DNA of 64,000 nucleotides, from NCBI RefSeq assembly GCF_014646275.1, contig NZ_BMND01000006.1, forward strand, positions 186,001-250,000, given 5' to 3'. The stretch's first letter is position 1. Each line of letters opens with the position of its first letter. This DNA comes from Streptomyces kronopolitis (GTDB lineage: Bacteria > Actinomycetota > Actinomycetes > Streptomycetales > Streptomycetaceae). The notes beneath the pieces were generated by a model. It saw only the letters and a program-made list of their open reading frames with translations. It did not search any database and had not been told where the DNA came from. This document shows positions 39,269 to 48,986 of this stretch, piece after piece. The position numbers were made by a program, and so were the translations under genes.

Positions 39269-40066
39269 TCACTCGCCGCGGCGCCGGATCTTGTTGCCGA
39301 GCCAGACCAGCGGGTCGTACTTGCGGTCCGCGGCCCGCTCCTTGAGCGGGATCAGCGCATTGTCGGTGATCTTGATGTGCTCGGGGCAGACCTCGGTGCA
39401 GCACTTGGTGATGTTGCAGTAGCCCAGCCCGTGCTCGTCCTGCGCGGTGGCCTTGCGGTCCAGGCCCGAGGCCGGTGCCGCGTCCAGCGGGTGCATGTCG
39501 AGCTCGGCGATGCGCATCAGGAAGCGCGGACCGGCGAACGCGGTCTTGTTCTCCTCGTGGTCACGCACCACATGGCAGGTGTCCTGGCACAGGAAGCACT
39601 CGATGCACTTGCGGAACTCCTGGGACCGTCCCACGTCCTCCTGCTGCATGCGGTACTCGCCGGGGGCCAGCTCCGCGGGCGGCACGAACGCCGGGATCTC
39701 CCGGGCCTTGGTGTAGTTGAAGGACACGTCCGTGACCAGGTCGCGGACGACCGGGAAGGCCCGCATCGGCGTGATCGTGAGGGTCTCCGCGCGGTCGAAG
39801 ACCGACATCCGGGTCATGCACATCAGCCGCGGCCGGCCGTTGATCTCCGCGCTGCACGAACCGCACTTGCCCGCCTTGCAGTTCCAGCGCACCGCGAGAT
39901 CGGGGGCCTGGGTCGCCTGGAGGCGGTGGATGATGTCGAGCACCACCTCGCCCTCGTGCACCTCGACCGTGTAGTCCGCCAGGTCGCCGTCGTGCTCGTC
40001 GCCCCGCCACACCCGGAAGTGCGCCTGGTAGGCCCCCGACTTCTGCTCTTCCTGCGACACGCTCAC
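39269..40066 (-). CDS. sdhB: Succinate dehydrogenase/fumarate reductase iron-sulfur subunit
   Basis: 265 residues from a GTG at 40066 that overlaps the flavoprotein stop (GTGA). The 2Fe-2S cysteines are in NCKAGKCGSCSAE and LMCMTRMSV. The 4Fe-4S and 3Fe-4S cysteines are in CIECFLCQDTCHV and CNITKCCTEVCPEHIKITDN. It carries electrons from the flavin to the membrane quinone site. The gene is third in the order anchor-flavoprotein-iron-sulfur. The single membrane subunit upstream places the complex nearer the class with one five-helix cytochrome b (SdhC fused) used by many high-GC Gram-positives; the chromosome may carry another set elsewhere. Confidence 0.93.
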   Translation of the reverse strand: MSVSQEEQKSGAYQAHFRVWRGDEHDGDLADYTVEVHEGEVVLDIIHRLQATQAPDLAVRWNCKAGKCGSCSAEINGRPRLMCMTRMSVFDRAETLTITPMRAFPVVRDLVTDVSFNYTKAREIPAFVPPAELAPGEYRMQQEDVGRSQEFRKCIECFLCQDTCHVVRDHEENKTAFAGPRFLMRIAELDMHPLDAAPASGLDRKATAQDEHGLGYCNITKCCTEVCPEHIKITDNALIPLKERAADRKYDPLVWLGNKIRRRGE

Positions 40067-42048
40067 CGGCTCAGCTCCTCGTCCGTCAGATACTTCGCCA
40101 GCTCGTCCTTCTCGAACAACTCCAGCAGATCGCGGCGGATCGGCGGGGTCTCGCGCCGGGAGAGCCGGATCTGGCCCAGCGCCGGGTCCGCGGTGCGCGC
40201 CTCGCCCTGCGGGTGGGCGACCTCGCAGACCAGGTTGATGTTGCGCCAGCCGCGGTCCATCGCCGGATGGTCGTCGCGGGTGTGGCCGCCGCGGCTCTCC
40301 TCGCGCTCCAGCGCCGCCCGCGCCACGCACTCGCTGACCAGCAGCATGTTCCGCAGGTCGAGGGAGAGGTGCCAGCCGGGGTTGTACTGCCGGTGGCCCT
40401 CGACGCCGGCCCGGCGGGCCCGCACCCGCAGATCGGCCAGCCGCTTGAGCGCCTCGAACATCTCGCTCTCCTTGCGGATGATGCCGACCAGGTCGTTCAT
40501 CGCCTGCTGGAGCTCCTGGTGCAGGGTGTACGGGTTCTCCGCCGGGCCCGTCTCCCGGCCGGCGTCCTCCCCGCGGCCCTCGCCGGCGTCCTGCCCGCCC
40601 TCGGCGCTGAAGGGGCGCAGCGCCTCCGCCTCCGCCGCGTCGATCTGGAGCGGGTCGACGGCCGGCCGCCGGTCGAGCGAGGCCGCGTACTCGGCGGCGT
40701 GCAGCCCCGCGCGGCGGCCGAAGACCAGCAGGTCGGACAGCGAGTTGCCGCCCAGGCGGTTGGAGCCGTGCATGCCGCCGGCCACCTCGCCGGCCGCGAA
40801 CAGCCCGGGGACGCCGGTCGCCGCCGCGGTGTCCGGGTCGACCTCCACCCCGCCCATCACGTAGTGGCAGGTCGGGCCGACCTCCATCGGCTCGACGGTG
40901 ATGTCCACATCCGCCAGCTCCTTGAACTGGTGGTGCATCGAGGGCAGCCGGCGCTCGATGACCTCGGCCGGCATCCGGGTGGAGACGTCCAGGTAGACGC
41001 CGCCGTGCGGGGAGCCGCGGCCCGCCTTGACCTCGGCGTTGATGGCGCGGGCGACCTCGTCGCGGGGGAGGAGTTCGGGCGGGCGGCGGTGGCGTTCGGG
41101 ATCCTCGTACCAGCCGTCGCCCTCCTCCTCGGTCTCCGCGTACTTCTCCTTGAAGACGTCCGGGATGTAGTCGAACATGAAGCGCTTGCCGTCGCTGTTG
41201 CGCAGCACCCCGCCGTCGCCGCGGACCGACTCGGTGACGAGGATGCCCTTGACCGACGGCGGCCAGACCATGCCGGTGGGGTGGAACTGCACGAACTCCA
41301 TGTTGATCAGCGGCGCCCCGGCCAGCAGCGCCAGCGCGTGGCCGTCACCGGTGTACTCCCAGGAGTTGGAGGTCACCTTGAACGACTTGCCGATGCCGCC
41401 GGTGGCCAGCACGACCGCCGGGGCCTCCAGGACGAAGAAGCGGCCGGACTCCCGCTCGTAGCAGAAGGCGCCGGCGACCTTCCCGGAGCCCGCGCCCGGG
41501 CCGCCCGGCTCCTTGAGGATCCGGGTGACCGTGCACTCCTGGAAGACCTTCAACCGTGCGTCGTACGCGCCCAGTTCCCGCTCGTCCTCCTGCTGGAGCG
41601 CCACGATCTTCTGCTGGAGGGTGCGGATCAGCTCCAGGCCCGTACGGTCGCCGACGTGCGCCAGCCGCGGGTACTCGTGGCCGCCGAAGTTCCGCTGGGA
41701 GATCCGGCCGTCCGCGGTGCGGTCGAAGAGCGCGCCCCAGGTCTCCAGCTCCCAGACCCGGTCCGGGGCCTCCCGGGCGTGGAGTTCGGCCATCCGCCAG
41801 TGGTTGAGGAACTTGCCGCCGCGCATGGTGTCCCGGAAGTGGACCTGCCAGTTGTCGTGCGCGTTGGCGTTCCCCATGCTGGCGGCGATCCCGCCCTCGG
41901 CCATCACCGTATGGGCCTTGCCGAACAGGGACTTGCAGATCACGGCCGTGCGCATGCCGGCCTCGCGGGCCTCGATGGCGGCGCGCAGTCCGGCGCCGCC
42001 CGCGCCCACCACGACCACGTCCCATGCCTGCCGGTCCACATGCGCCAT
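40063..42048 (-). CDS. sdhA: Succinate dehydrogenase/fumarate reductase flavoprotein subunit
   Basis: 661 residues from ATG 42048 (a GTG at 42060 is in the same frame but has its ribosome site too close). FAD-binding VVVVGAGGAGLRAAIEAREA is at the start and the covalent-FAD His region AHTVMAEGGIAASMGN follows. Substrate-site stretches include QFHPTGMVWPPSVKGILVTE SVRGDGG, HYVMGGVEVDPDTAAATGVP and GLFAAGEVAGGMHGSNRLGG. An acidic Gly-rich insert, residues about 490-515, is lineage-specific. It oxidises succinate on the cytoplasmic face. Overlaps sdhB by four bases and follows the membrane-anchor gene by about 75. Confidence 0.93.
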   Translation of the reverse strand: MAHVDRQAWDVVVVGAGGAGLRAAIEAREAGMRTAVICKSLFGKAHTVMAEGGIAASMGNANAHDNWQVHFRDTMRGGKFLNHWRMAELHAREAPDRVWELETWGALFDRTADGRISQRNFGGHEYPRLAHVGDRTGLELIRTLQQKIVALQQEDERELGAYDARLKVFQECTVTRILKEPGGPGAGSGKVAGAFCYERESGRFFVLEAPAVVLATGGIGKSFKVTSNSWEYTGDGHALALLAGAPLINMEFVQFHPTGMVWPPSVKGILVTESVRGDGGVLRNSDGKRFMFDYIPDVFKEKYAETEEEGDGWYEDPERHRRPPELLPRDEVARAINAEVKAGRGSPHGGVYLDVSTRMPAEVIERRLPSMHHQFKELADVDITVEPMEVGPTCHYVMGGVEVDPDTAAATGVPGLFAAGEVAGGMHGSNRLGGNSLSDLLVFGRRAGLHAAEYAASLDRRPAVDPLQIDAAEAEALRPFSAEGGQDAGEGRGEDAGRETGPAENPYTLHQELQQAMNDLVGIIRKESEMFEALKRLADLRVRARRAGVEGHRQYNPGWHLSLDLRNMLLVSECVARAALEREESRGGHTRDDHPAMDRGWRNINLVCEVAHPQGEARTADPALGQIRLSRRETPPIRRDLLELFEKDELAKYLTDEELSR

Positions 42049-42122
42049 CGCGGGGCACACCTTTCCGTAGATGAACTGTCAAAGGAGTTGCTGTTGCGCA
42101 AGGAGAAGGAGAGGGGCGCGCG

Positions 42123-42947
42123 TCAGAAGAAGCGCGGATCGGTGATCGCGCCGCTGGCCAGCAGGAAGACATAGAAGTCCGCGGCGGCCACGCTGATCAG
42201 CGAGGACCACGCCAGCAGCATGTGGCGCGCGTTGAGCTTGCCGACCCAGCCCCACAGCCGGTAGCGCACCGGGTGCTGGGAGAAGTGCCGCAGCCGGCCG
42301 CCGACGATGTGCCGGCAGGAGTGGCAGGAGAGGGTGTACGCCCAGATCAGCACGATGTTGGCGAGGAAGATCAGGGTGCCCAGGCCCATGTGGCCCCAGG
42401 CGTAGTTCTCGTCGCGGAAGGTCAGCGCGGTGTCGTAGGTCAGCACGCCGGCGACCAGCACCGCGAAGTAGAAGAAGTAGCGGTGGATGTTCTGCAGGAT
42501 CAGCGGGAAGCGGGTCTCACCGGTGTACTTCTTGTGCGGCTCGGCGACCGCGCAGGCCGGCGGCGACGCCCAGAAACCGCGGTAGTAGGCCTTGCGGTAG
42601 TAGTAGCAGGTCAGCCGGAAGCCCAGCGGGAAGATCAGGATGAGCAGCGCGGGGGACAGGCCCCACCAGCTGCCGAACAGCTCCCAGTTGGGGCCGCCGC
42701 GCATGGTGTGGCAGTTCTCCGCCAGGCACGGCGAGTAGAACGGCGAGACATAGGGCGCGTGGTAGTAGTCGGCGTTCGCGAACGCCCGCCAGGTCGAGTA
42801 GACGATGAACGCGAGCAGCCCGGCGGCGGTGCAGGCCGGGGCCAGCCACCAGCGGTCGGTGCGCAGATGGCGGGCGGGGATGGCGGCGCGCGAGGCGGAG
42901 TGCACACCGGTCGCGCCGGTCTGCGAGGTGGGTTCGGTGCCAGTGGC
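42123..42947 (-). CDS. Succinate dehydrogenase membrane-anchor subunit (cytochrome b type)
   Basis: 274 residues from a TTG at 42947 (LATGTEPTSQ) with GGAGA eight bases upstream; the open frame above is Pro/Arg-rich and unlike a protein. Five membrane helices include WWLAPACTAAGLLAFIVYST, LSPALLILIFPLGFRLTCYY, NIHRYFFYFAVLVAGVLTYD, LGTLIFLANIVLIWAYTL and HMLLAWSSLISVAAADFYVF. His residues in the helices would bind heme. The Cys pairs SPCLAENCHTM and SCHSCRHIVGG are unusual for the family. First structural gene of the operon. The anchor role comes from position and topology. Confidence 0.82.
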   Translation of the reverse strand, partial: ATGTEPTSQTGATGVHSASRAAIPARHLRTDRWWLAPACTAAGLLAFIVYSTWRAFANADYYHAPYVSPFYSPCLAENCHTMRGGPNWELFGSWWGLSPALLILIFPLGFRLTCYYYRKAYYRGFWASPPACAVAEPHKKYTGETRFPLILQNIHRYFFYFAVLVAGVLTYDTALTFRDENYAWGHMGLGTLIFLANIVLIWAYTLSCHSCRHIVGGRLRHFSQHPVRYRLWGWVGKLNARHMLLAWSSLISVAAADFYVFLLASGAITDPRFF

Positions 42948-43058
42948 CAACGTCGGTCTCCGTGAAGGGCGCTCCGTCCGGGCGGCGAATCGAGGCGCGC
43001 GGCCGGGGCGGGGCGGGACGGGATGAGGGGCGGACGGCGGTGCTCGTGCCACGGCCGC

Positions 43059-43358
43059 TCAGGGCGCGTGGCCGTTCCTGGAGCCCAGGCCCTCGTCCTC
43101 CGCGTCGGTCCACAGCGCGGAGTTGTAGGGGGCGTCGGAGATCGACACCATCTCGACGGTGGCCGCCACCTGGCGCCGCGGCCCGCCGGCCGCCGCGCTC
43201 TGCTTGAGCAGGCCGAGACTCTCGCGCAGATGGTCCGTGTCGCTGCGGACCCGGCGGATGTCCAGGCCGGCGCCGAGTTGCGCCTCCAGCTTCCCCACCG
43301 ACCGGGCGAGATGGTCCAGGCTGCGTTCAACCGCCGTCAGATCATCCTTAAGGGACAT
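43059..43358 (-). CDS. Conserved-looking small coiled-coil protein ahead of the succinate dehydrogenase genes
   Basis: 99 residues, ATG 43358 with AAGGGAC directly upstream (spacing short). The first 55 residues are amphipathic helix (LTAVERSLDHLARSVGKLEA QLG), then a flexible end (QVAATVEMVSISDAPYNSAL WTDAEDEG). No known domain. It lies about 110 bases before the anchor gene in the same direction and may share its transcript. Small helical proteins at this position occur in other streptomycetes; a role in the complex is a guess. Confidence 0.75.
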   Translation of the reverse strand: MSLKDDLTAVERSLDHLARSVGKLEAQLGAGLDIRRVRSDTDHLRESLGLLKQSAAAGGPRRQVAATVEMVSISDAPYNSALWTDAEDEGLGSRNGHAP

Positions 43359-43766
43359 ATGACGTGCCCTCACTTCTGAAGGTGTGGTGGGCGATCTCAT
43401 GCGCCCGAGAGTGTCGCGCGTCACAGTAGGGGTTGGGAAGGGGGTGTGCGTGATTACGACTCGAACCGGTGCGTTTCGGCAACGGCGCACCCCGGCACCC
43501 CTCGAACGCCGATACGGACACGGGCGCGCCGCGCGCCGCCGGGGTCTGCCGGGGTGAGGTCCCCGTGACCCCGCCGGGGCCCGGGATGTTGGGCCGGGCG
43601 GGTGGCCTTGGGGTGGTGGCCGTCGTGTCGGGCGGCCGGTCCGGGCGCGGTCGCCTTCAGTGGGGGTGCCATAGATGTGATGAGCCGCAAACTCGGCCGA
43701 ACGTGGTGCGCCGGTCAGGCCCAGGCGGTGCTCGGCGCGGCGCGGGTGAGCCCGGAGGTAACCGTC
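43359..43766. other. Divergent regulatory region with nested hairpin
   Basis: 408 bases without a gene. The nested hairpin 43540-43573 (7-bp outer stem, 5-bp inner stem) lies in the likely 5' region of the binding-protein gene. A GGAGG site is at 43753. No clear promoter boxes. Confidence 0.45.
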
Positions 43767-46142
43767 ATGACCGACCACGACCACCCCCTCTCAGGCCGCC
43801 GCGCGGCGGACCGCAGACGCCGTTGCGCCGCGCTCATCGCGGCGGGGGCGCTGCTCCCGCTGCCGGCCCTGACCGGATGCAGCAGCGATGAACGGGAGGC
43901 GTCGGTCTCGGCGTCCCAGGACATCGCCCCGGCGCCGCGCGGCGAGCTGAAGGACGGCGGCACCCTGCGCTGGGCCATCGACGCGATGCCCGGCACCCTC
44001 AACGCCTTCCAGTCCGACGCCGACACGACCACCGCGCGGATCGCCGGCGCGGTGCTGCCCAGCATGTTCACCCTCGACGCGAACGGCCGGCCGCAGCGCA
44101 ACGCCGACTACCTCGACGCCGCGGACGTCAGCGCCCGCGACCCCAAGCAGGTCGTCACCTACAAGATCAATCCCAAGGCGCGGTGGAGCGACGGATCGGC
44201 GATCACCGCCGCCGACTTCATCGCCCAGTGGAACGCGCTGCGCGGCAAGAACAACGCGTTCTGGACCGCCCGCAACGCCGGCTACGACCGGATCGGCAAG
44301 GTCGAACAGGGCGCGGGCGCCCACGAGGTGAAGGTCACCTTCGCCCGGCCCTACGCCGACTGGCGGTCCCTGTTCACCCCGCTCTATCCCAAGAGCGTGA
44401 TGGGCAACGCCGACGCCTTCAACGAGGGCGCGCGCGAGCAACTCAAGGTCGTCGCGGGCCCGTTCCGGGTCCAGAAGCGGGACACCGAGGAGGGGCGCGT
44501 CACCCTCGTCCGCAACCCGGAGTGGTGGGGCGACCGCGCCAAGCTCAAGAAGATCGTGCTGGAGTCGCTGCCCGGTGACAAGCGGGCCGCGGCGCTGGCC
44601 GACGGGAGCGTCGATGTCGCCGCGGTCGACCAGATCGCCGCGAAGCGGGTCGCCTCCGCCCGGCGCGCGGCCTCCGGCGCCCCGTCCCACAAGCCCGGCG
44701 ACGGCAACGCGGGACCGCTGGGCGACGGCGCCAAGGCAGACGCCAAGGGCGTCGCCGCGCAGGACACGGTGCTGCGCGGCTACACCGTCCGCAAGGCGCT
44801 GGAGCCCGCCTACACCCAGCTCGCCCTCAACGGCAGCAGCGGGCCGCTGGCCGATGACCGGGTGCGCCGGGCGGTGGCCCGCGCCCTCGACCGGCAGGTG
44901 CTCGCGGACACCGTCCTCAAGCCGCTCGACCTGCCCTCCCGGCCGCTCGGCAGCCACCTGCTGATGGCCGGGCAGACCGGCTACGAGGACCACAGCGACG
45001 CCCTCGGCGGCCAGGACACCGGGGCGGCCAAGGCGCTGCTCGCGGACGCCGGCTGGAAGAGCGACGGCAGCGACCGGCAGCAGGCCGGCCAGAACGCGGG
45101 CGCCCCCGCACCCGGCTCCGACGACCGCTACGACGGCGACCCGTACGGGGACGAGTCCGCGGGCGACGGGGCCGACGACCGGGGCGGGTACGACGACGGC
45201 GCCGACGACCGCAACCCGGCGCGGTCCGGCCGCGGCCGCACGGCCGTGGGCGAGCACGGCGCGGACGCCCGGCCCGCCGCCGCCGAGGCCCCGCTGTCCT
45301 TCACCGGCGCGGTCGGCTCGGAGGTCCAGCAGTCCGCCCTGCTGCGGCAGAGCGCCTCGTTCTACAAGCAGGCGGCCGCCGGTGAGAAGCGGGCGGCGGA
45401 CGGCGACACCGAGTCGGCGGCGTACGCCAAGTACCGGAGCTACAAGAAGCGCGCGGCGCGGGCACTGGGCGCCGCCGAGATGATCGAGACCGGCCAGGCC
45501 CCGCACCTGCCGGGTTCCGGCGGGCACCCCGGCGCCCGGCACGCCGCCGCCGAGCGGTCCGCGGCCGCCGCACCGCAGCCGGCCGGTGACCGGCCGGCCC
45601 GGGCCGCCGCCGTCAAGAAGAACGGCAGGCCGCTGACCCTGCGCTTCGTGGTGCCCGACGGCGCCGCCTCCGCGCAACTGCGGACCGTCGGCCGGCGGAT
45701 CTCCGAGATGCTCGCCAAGATCGGCGTGCAGACCTCCGTCCAGCGGGTCTCCGACGCCAGCTACTTCCAGGACCACATCGCCTCCGGCGACTACGACCTG
45801 GCGCTGTACTCCTGGCCCGGCACCGCCTACCCGGCGACCGACGCCCGCCCGATCTACGCCAAGCCGCAGCCCGCGCCCGACGGCTCGCTGACCGTCGAGC
45901 AGAACTACACCCGGGTCGGCACCGACCACATCGACCAGCTCTTCGACCAGGCCTCCTCCGAGCTGGACGAGGGCTCGGCGCGCACCCTGGTCGCGCAGGC
46001 CGACGCCCGGATCTGGGCGGCCGCCGGGTCGATTCCGCTCTACCAGCGGCCCGAGCTGGTGGCCACGAAGAAGACGCTCGCCAACGTCGGCGCCTTCGGC
46101 TTCGCCACCCCCCGCTTCCAGGACATCGGCTACACGAGGTAA
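43767..46142 (+). CDS. Peptide-type ABC transporter binding lipoprotein with long disordered insert
   Basis: 791 residues from ATG 43767 with GGAGG eight bases ahead. A lipoprotein signal (ALIAAGALLPLPALTGC) ends in the lipobox L-T-G-C. The SBP_bac_5 fold is in two parts: LKDGGTLRWAIDAMPGTLNA to about residue 425, and about 620 to the end (LTLRFVVPDGAASAQLRTVG ... SYFQDHIASGDYDLALYSWP). Between them is an insert of ~190 residues, Asp/Gly/Ala/Arg-rich, with a helical middle (QQSALLRQSASFYKQAAAGE). Family members are usually ~540-600 long. No permease or ATPase genes adjoin it, so it may lend itself to another permease or act as a sensor. Confidence 0.88.
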   Translation: MTDHDHPLSGRRAADRRRRCAALIAAGALLPLPALTGCSSDEREASVSASQDIAPAPRGELKDGGTLRWAIDAMPGTLNAFQSDADTTTARIAGAVLPSMFTLDANGRPQRNADYLDAADVSARDPKQVVTYKINPKARWSDGSAITAADFIAQWNALRGKNNAFWTARNAGYDRIGKVEQGAGAHEVKVTFARPYADWRSLFTPLYPKSVMGNADAFNEGAREQLKVVAGPFRVQKRDTEEGRVTLVRNPEWWGDRAKLKKIVLESLPGDKRAAALADGSVDVAAVDQIAAKRVASARRAASGAPSHKPGDGNAGPLGDGAKADAKGVAAQDTVLRGYTVRKALEPAYTQLALNGSSGPLADDRVRRAVARALDRQVLADTVLKPLDLPSRPLGSHLLMAGQTGYEDHSDALGGQDTGAAKALLADAGWKSDGSDRQQAGQNAGAPAPGSDDRYDGDPYGDESAGDGADDRGGYDDGADDRNPARSGRGRTAVGEHGADARPAAAEAPLSFTGAVGSEVQQSALLRQSASFYKQAAAGEKRAADGDTESAAYAKYRSYKKRAARALGAAEMIETGQAPHLPGSGGHPGARHAAAERSAAAAPQPAGDRPARAAAVKKNGRPLTLRFVVPDGAASAQLRTVGRRISEMLAKIGVQTSVQRVSDASYFQDHIASGDYDLALYSWPGTAYPATDARPIYAKPQPAPDGSLTVEQNYTRVGTDHIDQLFDQASSELDEGSARTLVAQADARIWAAAGSIPLYQRPELVATKKTLANVGAFGFATPRFQDIGYTR

Positions 46143-46210
46143 GGGACCCCAGGAGGTCTCACCGGAGCCCCAAAAGGGAAGGAAAACGCAGGCCAGAGCT
46201 GGTATGGACG

Positions 46211-46238
46211 GGCTGCGGCGGCCGGTGCCGCCGCAGCC
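46211..46238 (+). terminator. Hairpin between the binding-protein gene and typA
   Basis: A perfect 12-bp stem (46211-46222 with 46227-46238) and CGGT loop, extended by GGTA/TACC further out, lie in the 197-base gap. Confidence 0.75.
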
Positions 46239-46339
46239 ACGTACCATGGGGTGAGGCCGTGGCGTGCTGAGATGCCCGGCGGGCGCGCGTACCGGATGGA
46301 CGCGTCGCCATCCACGATTCCGGGAGAAGCGCCGCCAGT

Positions 46340-48244
46340 ATGCCCACCCGTCACGACATTCGTAACGTAGCCATCGTCGCCCACGTCGACCACGGAAAGA
46401 CCACCCTCGTCGACGGCATGCTCAAGCAGGCCGGTTCGTTCGCCGAGCACGCCGCCGAGAAGCTCGACGACCGGATGATGGACTCCAACGACCTGGAGCG
46501 TGAGAAGGGCATCACGATCCTCGCCAAGAACACGGCGGTGAAGTATCACCCCAAGGACGGCGGGGACCCGATCACGATCAACATCATCGACACCCCCGGC
46601 CACGCCGACTTCGGTGGCGAGGTCGAGCGCGGTCTGTCGATGGTCGACGCGGTCGTCCTGCTGGTCGACGCCTCCGAGGGTCCGCTGCCGCAGACCCGCT
46701 TCGTGCTCCGCAAGGCCCTCGCGGCCCGGATGCCGGTCATCCTGTGCATCAACAAGACCGACCGTCCCGACTCCCGGATCGACGAGGTCGTCAACGAGAC
46801 CTACGACCTGTTCCTGGACCTGGACGCGGACGAGGACCAGATCGAGTTCCCGATCGTCTACGCCTGCGCCCGCGACGGCGTCGCCTCGCTGACCAAGCCC
46901 GAGGACGGCACGGTCCCGAACGACAGCACCAACCTGGAGCCGTTCTTCTCCACGCTGCTGGAGCACGTCCCGGCCCCCGAGTACGACGAGAGCGCTCCGC
47001 TGCAGGCGCACGTCACCAACCTCGACGCGGACAACTTCCTCGGCCGTATCGCGCTGCTCCGGGTCGAGCAGGGCGAGCTGCAGAAGGGGCAGACCGTCGC
47101 CTGGATCAAGCGCGACGGCACCACCACCAGCGTCCGCATCACCGAGCTGATGATGACCGAGGCGCTCACCCGCAAGCCCGCCGAGAAGGCCGGCCCCGGT
47201 GACATCTGCGCGGTCGCGGGTATCCCCGACATCATGATCGGCGAGACCCTGGCCGACCCGGAGAACCCGATCGCGCTGCCGCTGATCACGGTCGACGAGC
47301 CCGCGATCTCGATGACCATCGGCACCAACACCTCCCCGCTGGTCGGCCGCGGCGGCACCGGCAAGGGCGCGGACGCCAAGTCCGCGGTCAAGGACCGCAA
47401 GGTCACCGCCCGCCAGGTCAAGGACCGCCTGGAGCGCGAGCTGATCGGTAACGTCTCGCTGCGCGTGCTGGACACCGAGCGCCCCGACGCCTGGGAGGTG
47501 CAGGGCCGCGGTGAGCTGGCGCTGGCCATCCTGGTCGAGCAGATGCGCCGCGAGGGCTTCGAGATGACCATCGGCAAGCCGCAGGTGGTCACCAAGCAGG
47601 TCGACGGCAAGACCTACGAGCCGATCGAGCGCATCACCATCGACGTGCCCGAGGAGCACATGGGCGCCGTCACCCAGCTCATGGGCACCCGCAAGGGCCG
47701 GATGGACAACATGTCCAACCACGGCTCCGGCTGGGTCCGCATGGAGTTCATCGTCCCGTCCCGCGGTCTGATCGGTTTCCGTACCGAGTTCCTGACCAAC
47801 ACCCGCGGCACCGGTATCGCGCACTCCATCCACGAGGGCCACGAGCCGTGGTTCGGCGAGCTGAAGACCCGCAACAACGGCTCGCTGGTCGCCGACCGCG
47901 CCGGTGCCGTCACCGCCTTCGCGATGACCAACCTCCAGGAGCGCGGGGTGCTCTTCACCGACCCCGGCACCGAGGTGTACGAGGGCATGATCGTCGGCGA
48001 GAACTCCCGCGCCGACGACATGGACGTCAACATCACCAAGGAGAAGAAGCTCACCAACATGCGCTCCTCCTCCGCCGACTCCTTCGAGGCGATCGTCCCG
48101 CCGCGCAAGCTCTCCCTGGAGCAGTCCCTGGAGTTCTGCCGCGACGACGAGTGCGTCGAGGTCACCCCGGAGGCCGTGCGCATCCGCAAGGTCGTCCTGG
48201 ACCAGAAGGAGCGCGGCCGCACGGCTTCCCGCGCGAAGCGCTGA
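46340..48244 (+). CDS. typA: Ribosome-associated translational GTPase TypA/BipA
   Basis: 634 residues. GTPase motifs: [16 protein letters not shown] (P-loop), [14 protein letters not shown] (G2), [14 protein letters not shown] (G3) and NKTDRPDSR (G4). Domain II follows with [20 protein letters not shown], and the C-terminal part, unique to BipA, with [20 protein letters not shown]. It assists 50S assembly and growth under stress or cold. ATG 46340 after GGGAGAAG. Monocistronic, closed by the hairpin at 48312-48344. Confidence 0.96.
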   Translation: MPTRHDIRNVAIVAHVDHGKTTLVDGMLKQAGSFAEHAAEKLDDRMMDSNDLEREKGITILAKNTAVKYHPKDGGDPITINIIDTPGHADFGGEVERGLSMVDAVVLLVDASEGPLPQTRFVLRKALAARMPVILCINKTDRPDSRIDEVVNETYDLFLDLDADEDQIEFPIVYACARDGVASLTKPEDGTVPNDSTNLEPFFSTLLEHVPAPEYDESAPLQAHVTNLDADNFLGRIALLRVEQGELQKGQTVAWIKRDGTTTSVRITELMMTEALTRKPAEKAGPGDICAVAGIPDIMIGETLADPENPIALPLITVDEPAISMTIGTNTSPLVGRGGTGKGADAKSAVKDRKVTARQVKDRLERELIGNVSLRVLDTERPDAWEVQGRGELALAILVEQMRREGFEMTIGKPQVVTKQVDGKTYEPIERITIDVPEEHMGAVTQLMGTRKGRMDNMSNHGSGWVRMEFIVPSRGLIGFRTEFLTNTRGTGIAHSIHEGHEPWFGELKTRNNGSLVADRAGAVTAFAMTNLQERGVLFTDPGTEVYEGMIVGENSRADDMDVNITKEKKLTNMRSSSADSFEAIVPPRKLSLEQSLEFCRDDECVEVTPEAVRIRKVVLDQKERGRTASRAKR

Positions 48245-48311
48245 CGGACCGCGCCAGGCGCTGACGCCTGCCGCCGGGTAACGCCGGCCGCCGGGACTCC
48301 GGCACGACATG

Positions 48312-48344
48312 AAGGGGCGCCCCTCCGCGTGAGGGGCGCCCCTT
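48312..48344 (+). terminator. Terminator after typA
   Basis: A perfect 14-bp stem (48312-48325 with 48331-48344) and CGCGT loop are followed by AGT. Confidence 0.85.
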
Positions 48345-48459
48345 AGTCGTTCCCGGGGCGCCGCTCCGGCCCGTCGCGGCGGCGCCGTCTCGCGTCCCGG
48401 CCGGCGGCCCGGCCCGCTCGGCGGCGGCGTTGTCAGTGGTCGGCGGCAGACTGGGGGGC

Positions 48460-48807
48460 ATGACGCAGACAACGAAGATCGAGGCCGGTAGCGGGATCGC
48501 CACGCTGATCAATGTGTTCACCGTGCGGCCCGAGCGGCAGGCGGAGCTGGTGGCGCTGCTGAGCCGGGCCACCGAGGAGACGATGCGGGACCGTCCGGGC
48601 TTCCTCTCGGCGAACCTCCATGCCAGCACGGACGGCGAACGGGTCGTCAACTACGCCCAGTGGGAGAGCGAGGCGCACTTCCGGGCGATGCTGGCCGATC
48701 CGGCGGCCCAGGAGCACATGACGCAGGCCGCCGCCCTGGCGGAGTCCTTCGACCCGCGGATATGCACGGTGGAGGCCGTCCACCACGCCTCGGGCGCCGC
48801 TTCCTGA
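48460..48807 (+). CDS. Antibiotic biosynthesis monooxygenase (ABM) domain protein
   Basis: 115 residues. The dimeric alpha-beta barrel pattern is complete: ATLINVFTVRPERQAELVAL LSRATEETMRDRPGFLSANL and NYAQWESEAHFRAMLADPAA QEHM. The fold includes heme- or quinone-oxygenases and many stress-type proteins; no cofactor residue can be assigned. No biosynthetic cluster lies nearby, so an antibiotic role is not implied. Single gene between typA and the peptide ABC operon. Confidence 0.88.
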   Translation: MTQTTKIEAGSGIATLINVFTVRPERQAELVALLSRATEETMRDRPGFLSANLHASTDGERVVNYAQWESEAHFRAMLADPAAQEHMTQAAALAESFDPRICTVEAVHHASGAAS

Positions 48808-48986
48808 TCCACCGTTCCGGCACGGAGCCGCTCCTGTCGCAGGGCGGCCCCTCCCACCCCGGGCCGATCGGGCATACGGGGGTTTTCTCGGGTCCGCGGA
48901 GCAGTGGCGGTCGCCGCCGAAGTGCGATACCTCCCGCTTTGCGATCTTATGTGGGCTGGGCAGGAGTCCGGACCTGAGGAGGCATC

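Noticed and set aside
48460..48807. Antibiotic biosynthetic cluster suggested by the ABM-domain protein
   Set aside because: No polyketide, peptide or tailoring genes lie nearby, and the ABM fold is also common in non-biosynthetic stress proteins.
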